Assembly (NCBI GenBank): GCA_963575745.1
Contig: CAUYUJ010014319.1
Span: 147,001 to 211,000, forward strand
Length of the DNA: 64,000 bases
Source of the DNA: Prorocentrum cordatum
Lineage: Eukaryota > Sar > Dinophyceae > Prorocentrales > Prorocentraceae
Direction: 5' to 3'
The notes under the pieces are model-generated. The model did not search any database and was not told the DNA's origin. It worked only from the letters and a program-made list of their open reading frames with translations. Shown piece after piece: positions 1 through 9,710 of this stretch. Positions within the stretch are counted from its first letter, which is position 1. Every line of letters begins with the position of its first letter. The position numbers were made by a program, and so were the translations under genes.

Positions 1-1990
1 TAGCACAGGGACCTCCCGTCGGTTTCCCAAGGGGCGGATAGAACTCGATCCTGAATTTCGTTTGACAGCGGTGGCCAATGGTTCCACGACAACAGTTGTC
101 TCTCGTCTGTATGAATTCAGGCAATAATCGACTCATTGTCGAAGGTCACCTCGTATGACGACAATTCGCGATTGAAGAGTACCGACCAGCGCATCTGATC
201 TCCCTGTCTCACAAGAGAGACGGCTTTGTCGATGTCAGTGAAACTCGGCACTTCTCGAGACACTAGGGCCCCGTCTGGGCAGACCCTGTACGAGAAGCGA
301 GTGAGCACTCGACCGGTAGAAACAAGGACAAGCTCCCATAGCTCACGGTGATTGGGAAGTTGTTGCCATAGGTGGTTGGTGTCTTCTGCGGGCCAAGTCC
401 CCACCGATGGCGGCTCCCCTCTCTGAGCTGGATAATTCATGGGCGCTCGACTTCTTGCAACGAGAGGCTGCCCGTACCTCCGCTGGCTGAGGCACGGAGG
501 AATGCTTGAAGGATCAGGCATTGTTGGGCTACTGTTCGCCGGAAGCAATCGCAATAATTCACCATCTGCGCCCCGACAATTTCTCGAGCGCGAAAGATAC
601 CCGTACCCTTACCTAGACAGGGTGGCAAGGGGCCGGGGGGGGGCGGTTCGTCGCGGCTGACGGCGGCTGCACAAGTGTAGAAACGACAGCCGGTCGAGCA
701 TTACAGACCGCTGTCTTCTCGGGGCGCACGTTAGCACCGATCGCACGTGCGTTCGAATCGGCGGAGTGCCCGACCCTGCGTTGGTTGTTGTCGATGTAGA
801 CCAGCTACTGCGGAGGCGCGCCCCCAGACACACATCCGGGCGTTGAGGAGTCAACGCGCACTCGGGGGCGCATGCGAACAACTCTGGCGCGAACGCCATT
901 GCGCGACAACCGCCTTATCGCGAATTGCTCGATGCAGAGACATCGCGAATCTGTGCCCTGGGCGAGGTCGCCAGAAACCGCCCCCCTTGGACGGCCGTCT
1001 GCGGATCACCCCAGCTAGGTACGGTTGCCCCATGAAAACCCCAAAAACATACCCGTACCTGGCCAGGGTGCTGCAGCTCACCCCAGCTAGGTCCGGGTAT
1101 GTTTCGGTGGTTTCAGGCAGGTCCCCGTACCTAGCCGAAGTGGCGGCAAGCCCAAAACGCTCTCGAGCGCATATCATGCCCTCCAGAGCCGTCCCCGACG
1201 TGGCCGCTGCGGCCCCCCTGGGGGCGCGACGTTGCAACGTCGTTCCTCAGGGCAGGCCCAGACGCATCGGTTGCCAGGATAGCGAGGAAATGCAACTCTT
1301 GATCGATTGGGACAGGCGCCGCCACAGATGGGCGGCTTTGAACCGCGCACGCACCACGATGCCCCGAGACGTCCCTAACAAAAACCAGCGCTTGTCGCTG
1401 CAATCAGACACCCAATCATCGAGCGCGCCGTTGCGTCTTGACGCGCGGCTGCTGCACTGGCGCGCGCGGGGCAAGCTGACCGGGCACAATGGCAAGCGCC
1501 CAGTCCCCCGGACGGCCCATCTCACCTTGGCTGGCCCCGGGCACGGGTATCTTTCGGACCAGTGAGACAAAGCCCAGAGTCGCTCTTTGGGAAGCGCACT
1601 CTTCCACTCGTAGATTCCAAGAATGTTCGTAAATCTGTGATATGAAGAAGAGAGCCGTGACTCCTGACTTGGCCAGGGTCATATGGGACATACACCCTCT
1701 CAATGGAAGCAGCGAATGTTGAATGTCCCTGACATGCTCGATAGAACATGGGTATAGGTGTCTCTCCTCTGTCTTCTTCTTGCGATGGGCACTCCTTATA
1801 CCGTGTCCACATAGCGTGGATTTTGGTTCCAATAATCTTGTGATTTCATTGGGAAAGATTCCCAAAACTTCGACCGTCCCTGATGGCAGCGCAGCTAAGC
1901 TGTGCGCGGCGAGGGCATACGATTGAAAAGTAAAACCATCGTCTTTAATCTTCTGTACTAGGTCTCCAAAGTAGACCCAGCCTCCCGAGG
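1..1990. other. Left flank without a recognisable gene
   Basis: GC-rich sequence with open frames on both strands (for example about 145 codons minus at 117-554 and 272 codons plus at 747-1565), but none shows a domain, a plausible hydrophobic core or a familiar motif, and they overlap in conflicting frames. I take them as chance ORFs. The only structure seen is the inverted repeat near 1.0-1.14 kb listed separately. The 3' end of the neighbouring minus-strand retroelement block may reach into this stretch, but no long terminal repeat matching the far side of that block was found by eye. Confidence 0.4.
1013..1136. repeat. Imperfect inverted repeat with TAGGTACGG cores
   Basis: The left arm starts AGCTAGGTACGG and passes through ACATACCCGTACCTGG. 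The right arm is close to its reverse complement, ending GTACCTAGCC. Arms are about 50 bp, separated by about 20 bp (ctgcagctcacccc region). Each arm also holds a short internal inverted pair (TAGGTACGG / CCGTACCT). It could be a remnant of a small foldback element; no coding potential. Confidence 0.55.
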
Positions 1991-2039
1991 TATACAGCGC
2001 ACTTGCCTATTTCCTTGGCCAGTACGTCCGCGCTGCAGC

Positions 2040-3300
2040 TCAGGGCGTGTCCGAGCTGCCCAAGGCAGCCGGATTTTCTTCATTATCTTTTCCAGCGACC
2101 AGTGGCTGAAGGCATGCGTAGGCCCCCGGGGTAAACCCATCTGGGACATCATCGGAATGAAATTCAGCTCTAAGGTAATCCTTTGCCTGTGCGAAAGTGC
2201 CATCGTCCTGATTGAGACTCCCCAACATTGCAAAAATCGGGTCTTCCACAAACTCGGCCATATATCGAAGCGCATTGCCCGTTCGATTGCGGATGGCTCC
2301 GATGCGCGGCGGAACGGGACCTGTAATGTGTGCGTCATGGACCTTTTGCTTCAGTGGTCCAAGCATATTCCGAAGTATCTGTCGACGTTCCTCTGCCGTT
2401 GCATATAGCCGCTTGTCCTTGAATAAAACAGCATGCCCCACTGTGACGTCTCGATCCCCGTCGTTAGGATCCGTGGATAGCGGCTGGCTCTGTCTTTTGT
2501 CAGGAGCAGGCGGGAGACTTAATCTGCGAAACATATTATCACATGCTGGTCCAAGAGGATAAGTCTCGTCATCCATGGATTCGAGGAGCTGGGGGTCCCC
2601 TTCATATGTGAAGATCGTACAAATGTCCTCGGCTCCAGTGTCTGTCCAAGGGATTTCCGGACTGCCTGAGGCCTCCGGGGGCTTTGCTGCTTTCTTGGGA
2701 ACATGCCTTGTCCCCTCATCTGATGGCACCACTGTGGGACTTGATGGTTCTTCATGTGCCTCAAGGTGTTCCTCATGCTCTGCTCTGATTGAACCAGGCG
2801 GAGGAATCGGGGGGCCCTCCGTCGCAGCTGAGCCGGACGGAGGGGCAGGAGGAGTAGGTACTCTGATCTTGCTCGTTTCCGAGCCACCTGCCTCTGTACG
2901 TCTTGACCACCTAGATTTCTCCGTCACCACCCGAGTGCGAACAAAATTCGGTTCCGCCTTTACAATCTGCTCAACAACATCATCGGCAAAGTCATTCCAT
3001 GCGGCGGAATACGCATTCGGATCGTGTTCTTCGTCTTGCACACCTATCGAATAAACACATTTTGCTGTCTCAATAAATGATGCAGCTGTTACTCTGAATT
3101 TCTTCATCAGAGGGGTCTCTGTACCAGCATCGCGCGCTCTCGTCTGTAGCCCTCTCATACGGTAGAAGAACTGTTTTCCATTTCTCAACGCCATGCTGGT
3201 TCTCGGGCGCGAGAAGTGTTGTTTTGAAACATCTTTTAAGGTTTGTAAGATAGACGTTATATCGTCGTCTCCTTCCAAATGTCGGCGAGTCTTGAGACGA
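2040..3300 (-). CDS. Hypothetical last ORF of the retroelement block
   Basis: The frame 3365-2040 (441 codons) is sensible from about 3.3 kb: a helical, basic start (DDDITSILQTLKDVSKQHF, MALRNGKQFFYRMRGLQTRA), a folded stretch (AAWNDFADDVVEQIVKAEPN), a long Pro/Ser/Glu linker and a C-terminal part (AEERRQILRNMLGPLKQKV, ALRYMAEFVEDPIFAMLG) ending at 2040. One palindrome at 3313-3323 is read PRLSRIG, in the third possible frame. Two-domain architecture with a flexible linker; no family recognised. It forms the 3' end of the one-strand block. Confidence 0.45.
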
Positions 3301-4422
3301 ATGGTCCCAATCCGACTGAGTCGTGGGGCTTGCGCCCGGGATATCCAATGCATTGTCGTCTCCATTTCGGTCGGGGGCGACTTCTCCAGCCGAGGCGGCC
3401 TTCGCCTCGGCGGGTGAGAAGTGCGCTAATTTAGGCCGTTCACTCATGGCATTGCCTTCGACATGATGCGCATCTCCCCGGCGCCTGACCCAACCGGGTG
3501 CCTGTTTGGAGCGAAGATCATTTCCCTGAGGGCTCTGACTGACAGGCGGAGAGACAGAAACATTGGCCCCAATGAATTCGTTCAGTCCGGGCGGAGGATC
3601 ACGAACACTTGGTCTCCAAGACTCGCTGCCGACAGCGTCTTTGCCACCCGGCTTAGCCGGTGACTGAGCAGTCACAGATGCAACGGGGTCTCCATCAAAT
3701 CGAAGCCTCTTTGCTGGCGGAGGACCTAATTCCTCTGACCTTGGTCCGAATTTCGGCGGAGGTGGAGCTTTCTTGGAGGAAATCTCCTTCGCCGGCGGAA
3801 CATTCACCTGCTTCGCAATGCTCGGCCTATGGTCCGGAGGCTTCGTTGGCGTTTGAATCGCCGGTGGAGCCCCCTCGGCGGCAATCTCTCTCGGTCCTCC
3901 AGGAGGAGGAGCCCTAAGAGTAGAGGGCCAATTTGCGGCCCCAGGGGGCGGCGCTTTGCATGTCCTATCCTGTTTTGCAGGGGTCTGTCCAAGGCTAGGG
4001 AAATCCTTTTTATCGATCGAGAATGGAGTGCCGGACGGCTTAGCCGCCGGCTCCGTTTCGCCCCCCTCGACCGCCTTCTCCTTCCCCAGTCTGTTTTGCT
4101 CAACCAATTTCATTGATTTCTCCGAGGTCTCGCTCTTATGCATTGCATGATTCTTAGTTAATCGGACTTCTGTTTCTCGGAGCCAAGGCCAAATATCATC
4201 GCATGTGTCCTCATCAGTTTCTCCTTTGCCCCTCAAATATGCGCTCTGTCCCATTTGCCAGTCGATCGAATTCAAGCCTGGAACCCAGACCTTCTGGGCG
4301 TCCCGGACTTTATCCGTGGCTTCGGTCCGTTCCCCATCTCGATACCTACCTTTCGACCCCAAAGCCCAGCTCCAGGTTCCAATCATTTTGTCTGGCGACG
4401 TGCAGTAAATGCGACCACGCAT
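3260..4422 (-). CDS. Hypothetical Pro/Lys-rich ORF with DFPSLG motif
   Basis: Open from an ATG near 4422. The N-terminal 110 residues look folded (IGTWSWALGSKGRYRDGE, WPWLRETEVRLTKNHAM). Then comes a disordered Pro/Ala/Lys-rich region with repeated KAPPPG or RAPPPG phrases and the short motif KKDFPSLG, of the D/E-F-P-x-L type found in RNA-binding regulators; that resemblance is weak. Palindromes at 4036-4046 and 3648-3660 are read PAAKPSG and SPAKPGG. Near 3.27 kb the better reading switches to the frame of the last ORF. Unknown function. Confidence 0.42.
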
Positions 4423-4453
4423 CAGTAACCCACAATGCTGCCGCGGTCCAATC

Positions 4454-5480
4454 CTAGAGTCTCAACTCATACAATACATCGGTCATCGGATCACTCACAT
4501 ACTGAGTCGGTGATCCTTTGATGGACCTCATCGTCTTGGCATAGTAGACAATCTCGGCAGTTACCCACATACCATCTCCAAAGGTCTCCTCCGCAATAGA
4601 GTATGTAGTGTGAGTGTTGGGATTATCAGAACATGGGAATGAATACGCTCCAACCGCGTTCGTTGCCACACTTTCACCGCATTTGGGATTTGATGGGAGC
4701 AATTGGTGACCCTCCAAAAACGAATAAAGGGCAGTCACAGAAGTGCCGTGTGACTGTTTTGTCCACCCTGTGGATGAGTCTGAGGCATCCGTAACCATGT
4801 CTTTTGTCACAAAGAAAGGCAACGCGAATTCAACGCAATGGGCCCTGCCAACCTTATGGGATCTCGTTCTCAACTTAGCCCAAATCAAGCGGTCAGCCAC
4901 AGTGGCTGTCGGGCTTGCCATCGACCGATTGGCCTTAATTGTGAAGAAACGAGCCCAGCTCGGCACTATATAGTTCCGTGTCGCAGGCGGGACTTTTGTC
5001 GTCTTTTGGAGCAACTGGAAGGCAAGCCACGCCTCACTCTTGGAATCTTTCAAAATCATTTTCGCCTGCTGGCTTCTAGCCGGTTCTTTTCCCTGAGCGA
5101 CCTCTGCAGCGCGACCTTCTTCCCCCGGATAGGCGCCCATTGGCACCATGCCCCGATGAAGGTTCCCGCTGGCAACCGTAAACGGACAGGGGAAGTCGTG
5201 GCAAGCAACCTCTGTTGCCGACGAACTTTGGAAAGGCAGATTCTTTATCTGCTGATATGGGTGACAATATGGCCAGAAGGGTTCTTCATATCCCGGGCCC
5301 CCTTCTTTTGGCCACCTCGGAAATTTGTAACGTTGACTGAGCGTAGTCATCTTTCCCTCTGGGCATTTCTCGCGGATGTGTCTTTCTGCTGCTTCACCAG
5401 GTGTCTCGATTTCTTTGACATCAGACGGCGGCGCCAGATGGGGGGGCGCGAGGCGACTGAGCCGTCCGCGCGCTGGAGCC
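4454..5480 (-). CDS. Hypothetical ORF, possibly C-terminal part of the previous product
   Basis: The open frame is 5536-4454 (360 codons) but the first 35 codons overlap and shadow the Ala-rich end of the previous ORF. From about 5.43 kb it reads SDVKEIETPGEAAERHI, an aromatic, Pro-containing stretch (KFPRWPKEGGPGYEEPFWPY), helices (QAKMILKDSKSEAWLAFQLL), a basic segment (RLIWAKLRTRSHKVGRAHC) and a beta-rich end (DGMWVTAEIVYYAKTMRS). It ends YELRL at 4454. The run of 300 plausible residues without a stop supports coding. Family unknown. Confidence 0.45.
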
Positions 5481-6176
5481 AGAGCCCGCGGCGGCTGAGC
5501 CGCCGGGCCTGGCATGCTCGGTCGCAGCAGCAGCACCTGCCGACAACTCGGCGGGCACAGGGACAGCTATGCCACCTGGCGTTGCGCTGCTCACCGCAAC
5601 GGCTAAGCCGCTCGGTGCTGCCGCTGGCGCTGCTTTGTTAAACTCATCGAATGCTGTACACATAGGCTCATCATTTTGCACTCCCTCGTTCGCTGGTCTC
5701 CGGCTCTTTCCTTCTGGTGGCATTCCAGGACAGAAAACTTCTCCGCGGGGCAAAAAGTAAGCATCATCCGTCCATGGGAAGAAGTCACTGTTTGCAGCCC
5801 CTCTTTTGAGAAAATCTTTAAAGTCTGCTGAATAAAATGAATGTATTGCACCACCTCCAGTTCCGTTTGAAACGGCTGGGAAATCAATATCGGTCAAAAG
5901 CTCCCTGAACGGGAGCGCGCCAAAAACCGACGTCGGGATATTGCCTTCTTCAGGAGACCAGTCCTGCCAATACATGACAAGGTCTTGAACTTTCGCCTCC
6001 TGTTTGGCGTTTCCGTCTTCTCTCGTCGCGCACTTTATGTGGCCATCCCGAACGGCTGAGCCGCCGGAAGGCTGACAGAAAAATGCCATAGCTAGTTTCG
6101 CCGTTTTGATCATATAATCCGCACACAACTCGCCGGCATTCACGTTTTCAAAGCGACTTCCATTTTTCATTTTCAT
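5421..6176 (-). CDS. Hypothetical ORF with Ala/Gly-rich C-terminus
   Basis: About 251 codons from an ATG at 6176-6174. Residues 1-150 look folded (ENVNAGELCADYMIKTAKLA, VQDLVMYWQDWSPEEGN, GALPFRELLTDIDFPAVSNG, FFPWTDDAYFLPRGEVFCPG). The C-terminal 80 residues are Ala/Pro/Ser/Gly-rich, partly made of palindrome-encoded residues (6063-6053 read GGSAVRDG; 5610-5600 read SGLAVAV; 5502-5492). It overlaps the next ORF in another frame around 5.42-5.54 kb. No domain recognised. Confidence 0.42.
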   Translation of the reverse strand: MKMKNGSRFENVNAGELCADYMIKTAKLAMAFFCQPSGGSAVRDGHIKCATREDGNAKQEAKVQDLVMYWQDWSPEEGNIPTSVFGALPFRELLTDIDFPAVSNGTGGGAIHSFYSADFKDFLKRGAANSDFFPWTDDAYFLPRGEVFCPGMPPEGKSRRPANEGVQNDEPMCTAFDEFNKAAPAAAPSGLAVAVSSATPGGIAVPVPAELSAGAAAATEHARPGGSAAAGSGSSARTAQSPRAPPSGAAV

Positions 6177-6799
6177 TGCTCAATTTATAATCTGGGCGGC
6201 GTTTAAGTTGTCGGTGGAGGCTCACACCGTCGAGAACCATTATTCTGAGGAACGTTCCTATTGCTTTGTAATGTTCAATCCGACGATTCACCCTGGCTCT
6301 AACCAAGGTGGCAACGTCGTCCCACATCGGGCCGACGCCATTTTCACCACCTTGCCAGCATTTGTGGTCCCCACCGATACACAATACATCGATAGCCCCC
6401 TCATGGGATCGCCGCATCACGTCGTCGATCAACTGCGCGGCGTTTCTTATCATGACCCTGAGGCTTCCAGCAAACGCGAGCGGATTATCGCATCTTCTGG
6501 GCCCACTCCCAACTCCATTTAATTTGGATGAGTTGTCGACAATGTCGTTAGAAGGTCCAGAAAGTGAAACGAATCGGAGTGTGAGTCCCTTTTACATAAT
6601 ACCTGCTCTCCTCCCACCGAAATCGCGAGGAGGCATCAGCAATGCCTGAAATTTGTGCTCCACCCATAGCTTGCCGTACGCTTCCGAACACCGAATCTCG
6701 CAGGTTGTATTCGGGAAGCAGGCTGGGCTTCGCTGGCCCTGACTTGTCTTTGAACAATCGTAGAATCCGAAACAATATGAACAGAGCATGTCCAACCAA
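6148..6799 (-). pseudogene. Unrecognised ORF with an internal stop
   Basis: In one frame a Cys-rich start (CSYCFGFYDCSKT) leads to a TAA at about 6.58 kb. The same frame then continues sensibly (RFVSLSGPSNDIVDNSSKL, later AFAGSLRVMIRNAAQLIDDV and IDVLCIGGDHKCWQG) to a stop at 6148. The IDVLCIGGDHK strand-turn followed by a DDVATLVRAR helix recalls alpha/beta hydrolase-type folds only loosely. I treat the product as unknown. The nucleotides are those of the minus-strand block, with no palindrome inside. Confidence 0.35.
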
Positions 6800-7560
6800 G
6801 ATGCGGCCCGTTCCTCATTTGGCTAAGCGGGCGAAAGAAATCCGTCACGGGTTTCCCCGTGGACGACATAGCAGCAAGGTCTTCTCCTAAGAACGGGATC
6901 CATGAATGTCCGTTGACTTCGGCAATCTTGGAAATTGCCTGACGTTTCTTAACGAAGGTCAGGTTATTCGACCAATATTTCATTCTTGGATCCGTGACCC
7001 CAATATAGGTCCAGAGTTTCGTCCACCTGTTCTGGCCATTCGTTAATGGGGGTCTTGGATTGTCCTCGAACTTCCCTTGCGTCCGTAGATACTCAAGGAC
7101 GTTCCAGGGGCCACGCCCGAGGTAAGGTCGGTCATCGGGCTCAGCTCCTGCGGCTGCAGGTCCTGAGTCGGGCGGCCCCCCCCCTCCACCACCTCCTGAG
7201 GGTGGGTTATTTCCTGAGGGAGACCCGCCAGGTGATGGTGGAACTCCATCCCCGCCGGCTGAGCCGCGGGGCGGTCCACCACCAGTGCCCCCACCGGCTA
7301 AGCCGGGAGGGTTATCGAGGTAGAGCGGTCGACCGGCAGGTGGTTCGCCGGCCGCCTGCCCCCCGGCACCAGGGTTATTCAGTGATATGTGATTGCTGCC
7401 CGTGACTGCTTGTTGGCTAACCAAGACGACTTGGTCGTCTGGTGCCTCTGCTGCAGTTCTCGGCTTCTTTCGCGGTGAGTCCCCATCAGCCCCTGGGTCG
7501 AGGCCATCCCCAGCAAGCCATTCTTCAAAATTCAGCGGCCTTTTTCCAAGGGCGCTGTCT
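6636..7560 (-). CDS. Hypothetical ORF with Gly/Pro-rich linker and helical tail
   Basis: The long frame 7796-6636 is a shadow of the previous ORF for its first 80 codons. From about 7.56 kb it reads LNFEEWLAGDGLDPGADG, a basic patch SPRKKPRTAAEAP, then a Gly/Pro-rich linker that includes two palindromes (7294-7306 and 7256-7266) and a run of Gly/Pro. A folded-looking segment follows (RGPWNVLEYLRTQGKF, LWTYIGVTDPRMKYWSNNL, AISKIAEVNGHSWIPFLGEDL). The last 50 residues look out of frame. The helical part with Trp and Tyr could be a DNA-binding domain, but no family is recognised. Confidence 0.4.
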
Positions 7561-7926
7561 CTTCCGCCAATGCACGGCCTGCTTGGGAGAAACCTCGAAG
7601 CACGTCGCTTTTGCTGTGGCAGTAAGGGCCTCCTCGACGACATGCACAGGCGCATTGCATTGCCCTTTGACCACTGGAAAAGCGAACATCGTCCCCCAGC
7701 CTTCCCCAGCGGCTGAGCCCTGGGGAGGCTTTCGGGGAGAAGGCGCCCAAACGTCAACCCAGACATGCGGGGGGCCCTCTGTCCAGTGATCCACAACTGG
7801 CACGCTCACATAGTTTCCAAAGGGGGTCTCATACCGAACGGCTGAGCCGACGGTAGGACCTATGATTTCCCCCGGCTCGAGCGGTCGAACTGCGCCACGA
7901 GATCCCCCGGGAGGGTTCGCATACAT
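7525..7926 (-). CDS. Hypothetical ORF, retroelement 3' region
   Basis: About 133 codons from an ATG at 7926-7924. Contains a beta-rich looking stretch (AVRYETPFGNYVSVPVVDHW, then HVWVDVWAPS) and a C-terminal basic tail (WRKRQRPWKKAAEF). Palindromes at 7839-7849 and 7711-7719 are read VGSAVR and GSAAG. The following ORF takes over in another frame near 7.55 kb. No family recognised; the Trp/Val pattern could be a small barrel. Confidence 0.4.
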   Translation of the reverse strand: MYANPPGGSRGAVRPLEPGEIIGPTVGSAVRYETPFGNYVSVPVVDHWTEGPPHVWVDVWAPSPRKPPQGSAAGEGWGTMFAFPVVKGQCNAPVHVVEEALTATAKATCFEVSPKQAVHWRKRQRPWKKAAEF

Positions 7927-7996
7927 CCTACTGACCTACTTCGTCTTTTCATCAGGATACGTCTGAAGGAACGTACCAGCAAGAATTTTGTCCAGG

Positions 7997-8650
7997 TCAG
8001 GAGGGGCAATCGAAACGGCAAGTGGCTTTCCGCTCAAATGTTGCCCAATGTACAGTCCATGGATCTTGCGAGATCTGGGAATAAAAACGCTGAAGTATTG
8101 CCTGTGACGTTGATTCCAGGTCTGCCTTCAATGCGGTCACGACTGCGTCGCTCCGCATATAGAGTATGTCATGCCTCCACATCGCGCAGCGCCAACCACA
8201 TCCTTTTGTGGGCAGAAACTTAATCCCTTCTTTGGGTCCCAGTCGGGACCACTCCCTCAATTTGTCAGGGAGACATCTGAAGATCGGTTTATTCCTCCAT
8301 GAGTCGACGTCCTCAGTATTGAGGTTAGCTGCTTTCTTTGTGCGCTGATTGTCTTGGAAGGCAGTCTCCGCTGCCCTTGTTCGAGCAGTTGTTCCCTCAT
8401 TGATGACCTCGACATCAGTTTCCATCTCGACATCTATCTCGGACACGACGTCGGTCGGATTGAAGCCATTGTTCCTTATCCCATCCGGCTGAGCCGGTGG
8501 GCAAGCCCTCCCTCTCGGCTGAGCCGGTGGCGAGGCTTTTCGAGTTGTTCTGGGAGGAGCATTATCACAAATCTCTGTCCCTTTGTTTTCATCTCCATCT
8601 GAGTCGGAGTCGAAATCGTCTACCATATCATCTGAGTGGATCGAAATAAC
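7997..8650 (-). CDS. Unrecognised ORF downstream of the methyltransferase domain
   Basis: The frame open at 9022-7997 becomes sensible from about 8.65 kb, where it begins with an acidic run (ISIHSDDMVDDFDSDSDG). Two palindromes (8516-8526, 8485-8497) are read PPAQPRG and PPAQPDG only 20 codons apart. Then comes a folded-looking C-terminal part (WRNKPIFRCLPDKLREW, CGWRCAMWRHDILYM, LQRFYSQISQDPW) of about 110 residues ending at a stop at 7997. The aromatic- and Cys-rich end suggests a real domain, which I cannot name. Same strand as the pol region and probably a continuation of it by frameshift. Confidence 0.4.
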   Translation of the reverse strand, partial: VISIHSDDMVDDFDSDSDGDENKGTEICDNAPPRTTRKASPPAQPRGRACPPAQPDGIRNNGFNPTDVVSEIDVEMETDVEVINEGTTARTRAAETAFQDNQRTKKAANLNTEDVDSWRNKPIFRCLPDKLREWSRLGPKEGIKFLPTKGCGWRCAMWRHDILYMRSDAVVTALKADLESTSQAILQRFYSQISQDPWTVHWATFERKATCRFDCPS

Positions 8651-9710
8651 GTCCTCTCCCGGTGGCCTGACCGCTGTCCGGTCGACACATGGGTTCGGTC
8701 GATGATCTCTCAGGCACGCGGGGGCCGCGACAGGCAAGGTTCGAGCAGTCGCCGCAAGGCAACCGCTCGATTCTAGGGGGGGCCGGCCGCGAGGCAGCCC
8801 GCGCAGGCTGTTGAATAGGAACGGCAGCGGCACAAACAGGATTGGGAGAGGAGGTAGGACGACGACGAGACGACACAAATCTCTCTGCAGCACGAGCAAC
8901 GGCGAAATGAACCTGCTTAGCAAAATCACCAGTGTAATCTTCAGCGCTCTTACACTCTCGTCCTCTAGCCTCAACATGCTCGCGTGTGCCATTACATCTG
9001 CGCTCAAGCCCCTCCGCAACAATAGAGGAGGTAGCGGCTATCGTCCAGGGCTTTTTCATGAAATTACCCTTGCCGTCCTTCAATCCGTACGCACATCCGT
9101 GCAACGCCGCCTTAACAAATTCTAACTCTCGGAAAAATCCTTTACCTGGGGGTCTCTCCAATAATTGCATTGGGTAAGCCATTCGATACAAACAACGCCC
9201 CCCGCTTTGTGCACAGCGCGGGCAATCTCCCGGAAATCCCAAAACAAGTATCGGAAATCGGTTCTAATACCCCGAAGCCTACGCATCGCTCTATGATTTC
9301 CCGCGCGGAAATAACGCGCTTCATTCAAATATTGCCAGGGAGAGCCACCTGTGCAAGGCATAGAACCCCACAGTGTAATATGTTTTCCCTTGAACGTATC
9401 TACGTCGTTCAACGCTATCTTGAGTCCCTCATCCGTCCTCATGTCTTCCTTCTCGGAGTATCGAATCACCTTACGAGTTGTCAACGAAATGCTTTGGGTC
9501 TCCTATTCTGCTTTGAGGGCCGCAACAGTATTCTAACAAGAGTCTTTCCCCGGTCCACTGAGTGGCCGGGGCGCAATCTCCTCGGATCCAGAACTCTGTG
9601 TATCCGGTCCATCTACTCAGACAATAGTCACCGTCGCTAGAATCGCCATTCATGTTCAAATGGGTGATGATATATGCTGTCTTCCTCGCGCCAATTATCA
9701 ACGCGGTCAA
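8628..9710 (-). pseudogene. Methyltransferase-like domain (PCTGGS) after RNase H
   Basis: Three frames (9710-9471, 9484-9122, 9242-8628) join into one domain. The first has ERLLLEYCCGPQSRIGDP, resembling a SAM-binding motif I. The second has VIRYSEKEDM, then LWGSMPCTGGSPWQYLN with a Pro-Cys pair like motif IV of C5 cytosine methyltransferases, and VVCIEWLTQCNYW. The third has HGCAYGLKDGKGNFMKKPW and a helix ending ERRCNGTREHVEARG. This Cys-containing accessory domain is a recurring companion of dinoflagellate copia-type polyproteins. Cytosine methylation, possibly to evade or recruit silencing, is a reasonable but unproven role. Two frameshifts near 9.48 and 9.2 kb make this copy broken. The 3' third (after about 8.85 kb) is Pro/Arg/Ser-rich linker. 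Confidence 0.6.

Noticed and set aside
6148-6453. Hydrolase (SGNH-like) reading of the IDVLCIGGDHK segment
   Set aside because: Only one strand-turn resembles it; no catalytic Ser block and a stop interrupts the frame upstream.
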